This document shows, in pieces, positions 56,215-64,000 of a stretch of 64,000 nt of DNA. A model generated the notes under the pieces. That model had not been told where the DNA came from, made no database searches, and saw nothing but the letters and a program-made list of their open reading frames with translations. Each line of letters begins with the position of its first letter. Positions within the stretch are counted from its first letter, which is position 1. The translations under genes were made by a program, and so were the position numbers. Location of the stretch: positions 68,690,501 through 68,754,500 of the forward strand of contig NC_091263.1 of NCBI RefSeq assembly GCF_042477335.2, written 5' to 3'. Origin of the DNA: Ovis canadensis. Taxonomy: Eukaryota > Chordata > Mammalia > Artiodactyla > Bovidae.

Positions 56215-57480
56215 CTCTGGAATTTTTCAGAGAACAAGCTTTTTTTCCCATTGATTTTCTCTATCGATTTCCTGTTTTCAATTTTGTTGACATCTATATT
56301 GCTACGTTGATTTTTTATGATTTCTCTCCCTCTGCTGACTTTGGATTTAATTTGCTCTTTTTCTGATTTCCTAAAGGTGGGAGCTTAGGTGACTGATTTT
56401 AGATCTTTCATCTGTCCTAATATTCAATGATTTAAATTTCCTTCTAAGCACTGCTTTTGCTGCATCCCACAACTTTTGATAAATAGTGTTTTCCTTTTCA
56501 TTTAGTTCAAAATAAAGATTTCATCTGAGTTTTTTTTCTTTGACCCAAGTATTACTTAAAACTGTGCTGCTGAATCCCCAAGTGTGTGTGTGGTTTCCAG
56601 CTACTTTCTGTGATTGATTTACACTATAATTCTATCATGGTCTGGGAGCAGGTCACTGTGATTTCCGTTGTATGAGATTTGTTAAGGTGCATTTTATGGT
56701 TCAGAACGTGGTCTGTCTGCATGAATGTTTCCAAGTGAGCTTGAGAAGACTGTGTGTCCAGCTGTTGATGGATAAAGCGGTCTATGGGTGCCAAGTCCCT
56801 TCAGTCGGGTGCTACTCTTTGCGATGCAATGGACTGTCTTTGCAACCCACCGGGCCCTTCTGTCCAGGGGATTCCTTCAGGTAAGAATACTGAAGTGGGT
56901 TGCCGTGCCTTCCTCTAGCGGAATCTCCCCCACCCAGGGATCGAACACCCATCTCTTATGCCTTCTGCATTGGTGGGTGGGTTCTTTACCACCAGCACCA
57001 CCTGGGAAGCCCCAGAAGCAGTCTGTAGATGTCTGTTATATCCAGATTGATGCTGTTGGCAAGTCCAAACACGTCCTTACCAATTTCCTGCCTGCGCCAT
57101 CTGCTCATCTCTGACAGAGCAATGTTGAATTCTCCGGTTATGATAGTGGGCTCGCGTATTCCTCCTTGCTGTTGTGTCAAAGTTTTTTACCTCATGTATT
57201 TTAATGCTCTGTTGTTAGGCATATACACGTTACAGATTTTTGTCTTCTTGGATTTTTATGTCTTTTTATTTTTTGGCTTTATCATTATGTAATGCTCTTC
57301 TTTATCCCTGATAACTTTCCTTGCTCTGAAGTCTCCTCTGTCTGAAATTAAGATAGCTACTGTAGCTTTCTTTTGATGAATGCTACCATGGTTTATCTTT
57401 CTTCCTCCATTTACTTTTATTCTATATGTGTCTCCTGGTTAGTAAGCTTCACGCAGCTTTATTGATTTCTCTGGACTTGC
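56215..57480 (-). mobile_element. Older L1 ORF2 fragment, antisense, split by a Bov-tA SINE
   Basis: GCTGCATCCCACAACTTTTG, CAATGTTGAATTCTCCGG and AATGCTCTTCTTTATCCC are antisense L1 ORF2 blocks, too decayed to code. A Bov-tA SINE interrupts at about 56793-57012. Confidence 0.75.
56793..57012 (-). mobile_element. Bov-tA SINE, antisense
   Basis: CTTCAGTCGGGTGCTACTCT, AATACTGAAGTGGGTTGCCG and ACCAGCACCACCTGGGAAGC. Confidence 0.85.
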
Positions 57481-57499
57481 CTGCGGGCCTCCCCAGTTT

Positions 57500-58284
57500 G
57501 GGGAGCAGTGGTTGCCTCGGTCCTCACCTCTCTTCCAGCTCTGAGAAGCCTTGCTGCTCTTCCAGCCTCTTCAGTTCTGGCTTCTCCTCCTCATTTACTC
57601 CAGGTGCCGGCGAGGCCCAACTTCAGGGGCTGTCCCAGCAGTGAATTAGGAAACCTTCATATCTCCGTGCCAGGACATTAGGCCCCTGCCCAGCCCTGAC
57701 CCTGGTCCAGCGCCCTCAGAGCCACTCCCAGCTCTGTTTCCTTGGTACCTGCCAAGCCAGGTCTTGCGATTATTTTGATGAGTCGTGTCTGTCTTCCCAG
57801 GGCAGGGCCTGTGTTTCCCTGCTCAGGCTGGGCTGTCATCAGTCCCTAGTTATGGGCCTGGAGCCAAGGAGGGAAGGTGTTATCACTTTATGAGAAATCT
57901 GCCTCAGGTATGGTGCCTGTGTGGAAACTGGTATAGTGTTTCTCTGGGGAATGCTTCTCTACAGGTGGGAGTTTCTTCTGCCTGCCCAAAGCGTCCAGAG
58001 GAATATGAGGGGCCAAGATGCTATCTTTCTGCCAGGTCAGAGTCCCTTTCTCCTGACGAAAGCCCCGTCTCTGACAGAGGACCCTGCCAAGGGTATCCAT
58101 TTAGCTTCCTGTGCCGCTCGGCCTTTCTCGCACAAGCACTGGGATGGACTTCTGTTTTTACTCTTTGGTGACATTTCCAGAACTCAATTATTAGGTCAAC
58201 GGGCATGAAAGTTTTAAGACTTTTAATACACACTGCCAGACTATCTTAAAAAAATATTGAATAACACAGATTTACGCTCAACTG
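57500..58284. other. Intergenic, no recognised element
   Basis: No conserved coding or repeat signal recognised. Confidence 0.45.
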
Positions 58285-58293
58285 GCAGTTATA

Positions 58294-59090
58294 AGATTGC
58301 TGGGAGAAATATCAATAACTTAAGTATGCAGATGACACCACCCTTATGGAAGAAAGTGCAGAGGAACTAAAGAGCCTCTTGATAAAAGTGAAGGAGGAGA
58401 GTGAAAAAGTTGGCTTAAAGCTCAAAGTTCAGAAAACTAAGATCATGGCATCTGGTCCCATCACATCATGGCAAATAGATGGGGAAACAGTGGAAACAGT
58501 GGCAGACTTTATTTTTCTGGGCTCCAAAATCACTGCAGCTATGAAATTAAAAGACGCTTACTTGGAAGGAAAGTTACAACCAACCTAGACAGCATATTGA
58601 AAAGCAGAGACATTACTTTGCCAACAAAGGTCCATCTAGTCAAGGCTATGGTTTTTCCAGTGGTCATGTATGGATGTGAGAGTTGAACTATAAAGAAAGC
58701 TGAGCACCGAAGAATTGATGCTTTTGAACTGTGGTGTTGGAGAAGACTCTTGAGAGTCCCTTGGACTGCAAGGAGATCTAACCAGTCGATCCTAAAGATC
58801 AGTCCTGGGTGTTCTTTGGAAGGAATGATGCTAAAGCTGAAACTCCAGTACTTTGGCCACCTCATGCAAAGAGTTGACTCACTGGAAAAGACCCCAATGC
58901 TGGGAGGGATTGGGGGCAGGAGGAGAAGGGGACGACAGAGGATGAGATGGCTGGATGGCATCACCAACTCGATCGATGTGAGTGTGAGTGAACTCTGGGA
59001 GTTGGTGATGGACAGGGAGGCCTGGTGTGCTGCAATTCATGGGGTTGCAGAGAGTGGGACATGACTGAGCGACTGAACTGAACTGAACCA
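58294..59090 (+). mobile_element. BovB LINE, 3' 0.8 kb, with 9-bp target-site duplication
   Basis: Begins within the reverse-transcriptase region, runs through KSLLIKVKEESEKVGLKLKV to RSNQSILK and [12 protein letters not shown], with several frame breaks. GCAGTTATA flanks both ends (58285-58293 and 59091-59099). Confidence 0.94.
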
Positions 59091-59099
59091 GCAGTTATA

Positions 59100-60690
59100 T
59101 GGGAGACCACTGCCTTTACTGAGCAAAACGCAAACAGCTGTCAATTTTAGAAATTCGTGTGCTTTGTAGGCTTGAATTTACACGATTTCAGAGACCAAGG
59201 AATCAAAGAATAAAAGCAATTAGAATATTCTGTGATACTCCATTCCTTCCATGCCCACACTCACTGAGCCCCCCGCCCACAAACTCCTGATTGCCTTCTA
59301 GCTCATTTTAGTTCTCCCCAACACTGATTTAATGGCCACTAAAGACAGCTCTGGTTCTGCTGAATGAAGTAGTGGAGTTCTCTGGGACAATATTTTCCCA
59401 AGTCTTTGCCAGTCTCTGCCTTCAGTTCTCTTTCCTTATTCTGAGAGCTGCAGTAACCAGACAATTCCAGGAAAGCCTCTCTGGAGAGACCCTGCTCACT
59501 TGGTGTTTTGTTTCATTTGTGATGGATGCTTCTTCCAGGCAGGGTGGCCCTCAAGGAAAGGTACGGATGGGGCGGTAGAGACATGCTGACATCTGCCTCT
59601 CCCCTTCATCTGCACTGGACGGGCTCCGCCAGCAGGCCCAGGCGGGTAGCTGTGGCACAGTTGGACTGGGACAGCGTCACCTGTCTGTCGCAACTCTGAT
59701 GCCTCTAATCACCGAAACCAAAGGCTTCTCAACTGTGTTCACGTTCTGGTTGCAGCTGCGCAGCCCCACTGTGAACGCTCCATCACAGGCAGCCAACCAG
59801 CGCCAGGGGAAGAGGAACAGGCTGATTGACACCTCGCTGGCAGCACTGTGGCGGCACCCATGAGGACTCTCCCTGGAAATAAAGCAAAAGAAGAAATCCC
59901 CGGCTGTTCTCTCCACAGGGCAGCAGCTCCAAGTCTAGGCAGCTGCTCCTCTCCACTGGGCACCCCTGGCCAGGCCGGGAGGTGCCCACGCCAGGACCTC
60001 TGCAGTCAACCTGCAAGGGCTTCAGCTCACATTATGTTCTTTCCATCTGGCAATAAAAATTCCTAACTCCTTACCCTGTTTGTTTAATGAAACGAAGAGA
60101 GTAAAATGCCACGCTGAAACACTCCTTCATGAATCAGCTCCTTCCCCAGGGCTCTCTTGAAGATCGACTGGGGAGTTTCAGTTCCCCCAGAAAAGGAATA
60201 CCAAGACTGCTTCAACCCATGAATAGACTTAATTCCAGCACACTGTCCTGTGAGTAGAACACGGGCTCTCAGAAAGCGCGTTCTGAAAGCCAGAAGAATG
60301 GCCTCCCCTTCTGTCCCCAGAGTATGAAGGCGGGCTGAGTAATCAAATGGCAACATCTCTAAAGCAGCCTTCTTAATATTGATAAAACCTGGAAATCTTA
60401 CAAAACACCAGGGAGTGGTTATAAAACATGAAGCAATTTCCAAACAAGAGTGATAAGAAAGGCTGGCTCAGGACCAGACCCTAGGGGAGCTCGGCTGGGA
60501 TCTCTTAGAGGGCCAGTAGCAAGAACTGGGCTTCCCCAAAACTCGGGAAGTCTCACCAGCCAGGCAGAAACCCTGGGTCGGTACCCAGGGCAGAATGCCT
60601 TCTCCATCTCAACCAGGAAGCCCCCAAATGCACGAGTTGCATTTATATTGTGTGTGAGTATCATCTTGAAAGCTCTAAGGGGGAGAAAAT
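59100..60690. other. Intergenic, no recognised element
   Basis: Unique-looking DNA between two BovB copies; includes an AATAAA at about 60052 with no associated gene. Confidence 0.45.
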
Positions 60691-60711
60691 TGACAATATA
60701 TATATCATAAG

Positions 60712-61277
60712 AAGATGGTGATTGCAGCCATGAAATTAAAAGACACTCCTTGGAAGGAAAGTTACGACCAACCTAGAGAGCATATTAAAAAACAGAGACA
60801 TTACTTTGCCAACAAAGGTCTGTCTAGTCAAGGCTATGGTTTTCCCAGTGGTCATGTATGGATGTGAGAGTTGGACTGTAAAGAAAGCTGAGCACTGAAG
60901 AATTGATGCTTTTGAACTGTGGTGTTGGAGAAGACTCTTGAGAGTCCCTTGGACTTCAAGGAGATCCAACCAGTCCATCCTAAAGGAGATCAGTCCTGGG
61001 TGTTCATTGGAAGGACTGATGTTGAAGCTGAAACTCCAATACTTTGGCCACCTGATGCAAAGAGCTGACTCATTTGAAAAGACCCTGATGCTGGGAAAGA
61101 TTGAGGGCAGGAGGAGAAGGGGATGACAGAGGATGAAATGGCTGGATGGCATCACTGACTCAATGGATGTGGGTTTGGGTGAACTCTGGGAGTTGGTGAT
61201 GGACAGGGAGGCCTGGTGTGCTGCAGTTCGTGGGGTTGCAAAGAGTCAGATATGACTCAGCGACTGAACTGACTCTG
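60712..61277 (+). mobile_element. BovB LINE, 3' 0.57 kb, with 10-bp target-site duplication
   Basis: The C-terminal BovB ORF2 region (GTGATTGCAGCC to AGCGACTGAACTGACTCTG). ATATCATAAG flanks at 60702-60711 and 61278-61287. Confidence 0.94.
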
Positions 61278-61514
61278 ATATCATAAGCAGTTCCTTTGAA
61301 CTATTTTTCTGGTAGGTCTTATTTTAGTGTGTGTGTTTGTTGTTCTGATTTCCTGCAGCAGGAGACAAGTCTCCCTGGAGAGGCCTGGGACCAGAGTCCT
61401 CCACTGGAGCAGGTCTCTGGACTTAGTTGTCATTTCCTAGAGAAGGGTCAGTTGTGGCGGAGCCACAAATGGCATCCTGGCGTACAGCTGAAGAAGTCAA
61501 GCCATACCACACAC

Positions 61515-61655
61515 GAGACCAGAAAATAGACTTTAATTTCACATGTACAAATGTTGCCTTAAATTCACAGCAGTTAAGAAAACAATGTATACAAACTTCA
61601 GCTTCCAGGGAAAAGGAGAAGACGAACATTCGGCAGTTGGAGGCTGCTGTGCACA
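61515..61655 (-). other. EXOSC7: EXOSC7 3' UTR with ATTAAA
   Basis: After the stop codon the - strand runs through a short AT-rich UTR to an ATTAAA variant polyadenylation signal at 61537-61532. The expected cleavage site is about 15-20 bases on. A + strand BovB fragment ends only about 230 bp beyond, so the gene terminates just before repeat-dense DNA. Confidence 0.7.
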
Positions 61656-61760
61656 TCAGCCCAGGAATCCGACTTTCTGTCTCTTGGGCCCCAGGCTCTC
61701 CTCCTTGTGTAGAATACTCTGCAGGGAGGCATGCAGCACCTTGCCCACGCGCTTGCCGGT
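61656..61760 (-). CDS. EXOSC7: EXOSC7 last coding exon, C-terminal 34 residues
   Basis: The exon follows a CTGCAG acceptor at 61762-61761 and encodes TGKRVGKVLHASLQSILHKE continuing ESLGPKRQKVGFLG, then TGA at 61658-61656. This is the human EXOSC7 C terminus with only a conservative change (SIL for SVL). Two overlapping reading frames are also open in this GC-rich piece on both strands, but only this one joins in phase with the previous exon. Confidence 0.95.
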   Translation of the reverse strand, partial: TGKRVGKVLHASLQSILHKEESLGPKRQKVGFLG

Positions 61761-61914
61761 CTGCAGGACGGAGAAGGGCAGACAGAAGAGGGCACACGCC
61801 TGCCCGTGAGGCACACGTATTCTGACTGAGAGAAGCGTCCCTGCCAACCAGCCATTCCAAAGCCGCACACATGCCATCGGCCTTACAGGACTTTCATTCA
61901 ACATAAAAACCCCA

Positions 61915-62075
61915 GGGAGTTCCTGGTGGTCCAGAGGCTGAGACTCTGCACTCCCAATGCAGGGGGCTCAAGTTCGATCCCTGGACAGGGAACTATAGAT
62001 CCCACATGCCACCACTAAAGATCCTGCATGCTGCAACTAAGACCAGGTGCTGCCAAAAAAAACCCCAACCCTCCA
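61915..62075 (+). mobile_element. CHR-type SINE in the last EXOSC7 intron
   Basis: GGGAGTTCCTGGTGGTCCAG, CAAGTTCGATCCCTGGACAG, CCCACATGCCACCAC and an A-rich tail. Confidence 0.9.
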
Positions 62076-62630
62076 AACCCCGACACCACAGTAGTTAACC
62101 TTCTGGGAAAGCCTCTATTCTGAGAAAGGGGAAAAAGAAGAAGGCAGCCCCCAAGCAGCAAGCAGAAAGGAACAAAAGCGGCCTCGGTCCTTAGCTGCTG
62201 CCACTGGAAGCAGCAGAACAGTCAGCCCCGTCAGAACCTGGCTACAGCCACTGCGCTGCAGAGAGAAGGCATGGGGAGACCACGGGGAATCCAGAATCTG
62301 TCTGATGAAGGAACAGATGGTGCTGGGAACCCTTTTTAACAAGCAGTGTCTAATCTGCCTGCCACCAAAGGAGACCTGCTCAGATAGGACCAAAGTCAAT
62401 ACCTGAATAGAGTCTTTGATGTTACTGCCATGCAGAGATGCTAAAAGCATACGTTGCTGGGATCAAGGCATGTCACGAGGTCAGACAACGCCATAGATTT
62501 CCTAATTAGCCCCCTACACAGCAGACAGAAGGGGGCTTTGACAAAAAAATCCCAACTATATAAAAATCTTTCTTCATGCAACTGTTTTTGGGTCACATGA
62601 ATCATTTCAAGAACATTATTAACTGACTAC

Positions 62631-62818
62631 AAGTTTCCTCTCCAAGCCTTCCATGGTCTCATACCAGCTTTAGTTCACTTGTGCTACTGGTTCCATCCCC
62701 GACAATGTCAGGGAGAAAGACACCAAGTTTCCTCTCCAAGCCTTCCATGGTCTCATACCAGCTTTAGTTCACTTGTGCTACTGGTTCCATCCCCGACAAT
62801 GTCAGGGAGAAAGACACC
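62631..62818 (+). repeat. Perfect 94-bp tandem duplication
   Basis: 62631-62724 and 62725-62818 are identical base for base, each starting AAGTTTCCTCTCCAAGCC and ending GGGAGAAAGACACC. It lies within the last EXOSC7 intron and is not part of any repeat family I recognise. Confidence 0.95.
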
Positions 62819-62819
62819 C

Positions 62820-63823
62820 AGGCCCTGGCCCCACCCCAGTCCTCCTAGTCATCGGTGGACTCTCCCCAGGGCTGTGTGGCTTTTCCCGACCCCGGACTAT
62901 AACAAGGGATGAGACCCCCATATCACGAAAACTCATGAAGAGAAGAGCTTAGTCTAAAGACCAGGAAGGGATTGAGTCTATGAAATGCAAAATCAGGATT
63001 AAGGTCCAAAGTGACTTTGGAAAGATTTCTATTCCAACATTAAGAAAAGGAAAAAATGTCCAAGTAGGGGACACTGACTAGGGAAACTGATTATTCATAG
63101 GAATGAAGACAGGGAGAGAATAGGAAATGAGACAAACAGGCCACCAGGGCTTGCGAGATCTGGACCTGGATTTGCAGGAGAGGTTATAGTGGCCGGGGCG
63201 GCAGACACACAACCAGCTGAGTGTCTAAGCTTTATCAGGAGTGGAGGGGATGGGAGTGCCAACCAGTCAGTTCAGGAGCAGCTGGAAAGCGCCCGAGTGC
63301 TGCTGCCAGGCCTGGGGGCACCGAGGGGAGCAACCCACCCAGAGGCCGTGGGGGGCTTTCCCCCATCCCTCTTCATCTCCATTTACACGCTTCCAGGCCC
63401 ACACGGAATGGGGAGACCACCATCCTGTACCCGCAGCTCCACCTCTGCCCACTCTCCTTAACAGGCAGGAAGCAGTCAGCCAGGATTTCAGTTCTCTCAT
63501 CCAATCACCGAAGCCTGGGATTTGGCAGCTACAGTGACTCTTAACATTATCAGTCCAACATTCTTATTCAGAAACGTGGCACTGGGGTCAGAGAAGGAGA
63601 GGATAAGGAACTCTTCTGGGCCAGTCGCTACCTCCTGGTCCCAAGCCCCCACCCACCACCATCTCAGCTAGCTCAGCGACATCTGCCTTATACCAGCTGC
63701 CCTCCAATCCCCAAAACTGGGGTGAAGAGGGGAAAATGGGGAGAGTGTCCCGTGTGACCAAGGGGCAGGAGGCAGCAAGCGCCCCCAGCCAGGTACCAGC
63801 ACCCACTGCAGAACCAAACGCAC
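62820..63823. other. Last EXOSC7 intron, 5' part (gene orientation)
   Basis: No recognised repeat or exon. Several short ORFs on both strands reflect GC content only. Confidence 0.5.
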
Positions 63824-63979
63824 CTCCAGCATCTCGAAGATGCTCTCTGGGTCCAGGCTGCCCTTTCCCACCTTCCTCACGCACGTCACGACTCCCTTGC
63901 TGGTCACGGACACCAGCAAACTGGCCAAGGAGCAGGCTTCCTCCTGAAGAGTAGCGTCCACCACGTGCCGATAGCCAAT
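63824..63979 (-). CDS. EXOSC7: EXOSC7 penultimate coding exon
   Basis: This 156-nt exon encodes 52 residues, from IGYRHVVDATLQEEAC through SLASLLVSVTSKGVVTC to GSLDPESIFEMLE. The upstream end has a pyrimidine-rich CCTTGCAG acceptor at 63981-63980. The downstream end has GAG followed by a GTGCGT donor. This is the RNase PH domain 2 part of RRP42, with helix residues LQEEACSLASLL and strand residues GVVTCVRK. The frame is phase 0 at both ends. No disruptions are seen. Confidence 0.94.
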
Positions 63980-64000
63980 CTGCAAGGTGAGGGCAGCAGT

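Larger units (their letters stand above)
61515..64000 (-). other. EXOSC7: EXOSC7 gene, 3' end (last two coding exons, 3' UTR)
   Basis: EXOSC7 (RRP42) is one of six RNase PH-like subunits forming the ring of the eukaryotic RNA exosome in nucleus and cytoplasm. It is structural and lacks catalysis in mammals. Two exons on the - strand (63979-63824 and 61760-61656) encode the last 86 residues; the human protein has 291. The junction is phase 0 and the translation agrees closely with human. Earlier exons lie beyond the window edge. The intron between the two exons contains a CHR-type SINE and a 94-bp tandem duplication. An ATTAAA polyadenylation signal follows the stop by about 120 bases. Confidence 0.93.

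Noticed and set aside
1600-62075. tRNA-like A/B boxes at many sites
   Set aside because: They are heads of CHR and Bov-tA SINEs with poly-A tails, not tRNA genes; no cloverleaf with intact acceptor stem was seen.
1-64000. CRISPR arrays, bacterial operons, phage or integrated virus
   Set aside because: No spaced direct-repeat arrays, no prokaryotic gene layout and no recognisable viral gene; the direct repeats seen are target-site duplications, microsatellites and one tandem duplication.

Overview
This window is nuclear DNA of a ruminant, most likely a bovid. It is full of ruminant-specific repeats: BovB (RTE-type) LINE tails, Bov-tA/BOV-A2/ART2A SINEs built from BovB ends, cetartiodactyl tRNA-Glu-derived CHR SINEs and ruminant L1. 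Coding sequence is sparse, intron-split with GT-AG boundaries, and clearly mammalian. Cattle, bison, buffalo, sheep and goat cannot be separated from this sequence alone. Nothing prokaryotic, viral or CRISPR-like was seen. REGION 1 (1 to about 27,205, + strand): the 3' part of CDCP1 (CUB domain-containing protein 1), comprising the last seven coding exons (3-9 by human numbering) and a 3.1-kb 3' UTR ending near an AATAAA at 27,186. The exons encode about 741 residues: most of the glycosylated ectodomain, the transmembrane helix and the tyrosine-rich tail. Exons 1 and 2 lie outside the window. REGION 2 (about 27.2-44.05 kb): an intergenic interval with SINEs, old MIRs, a BovB tail, nested repeats and a decayed RPS15 processed pseudogene at 38.8-39.2 kb. 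REGION 3 (about 44.05-50.1 kb, - strand): complete CLEC3B (tetranectin), three exons that splice to exactly 202 residues, matching the human length. REGION 4 (about 50.1-61.5 kb): intergenic, with three same-orientation BovB tails and older L1 fragments. REGION 5 (about 61.5-64 kb, - strand): the last two exons and 3' UTR of EXOSC7 (RRP42, RNA exosome ring subunit), with a perfect 94-bp tandem duplication in its last intron. The order and orientation CDCP1 / CLEC3B / EXOSC7 match, in mirror image, human 3p21.31. The genes are not an operon and have unrelated roles: CDCP1 in cell-surface Src-family signalling, CLEC3B as a secreted plasminogen-kringle-binding lectin-fold protein, EXOSC7 in RNA turnover. 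I found no previously undescribed system. The points most worth checking are: lineage changes at functional CDCP1 sites (the shedding site and the palmitoylated cysteines), an in-frame stop directly behind the CDCP1 transmembrane exon, a minisatellite forming the acceptor region of CDCP1 exon 6, a GCA repeat abutting the CLEC3B start codon, the 94-bp duplication, and several insertion histories readable from target-site duplications. Exon calls come from matching translations to remembered human proteins and checking splice sites and phases by hand. Repeat family names below superfamily level are from memory and need a RepeatMasker run.
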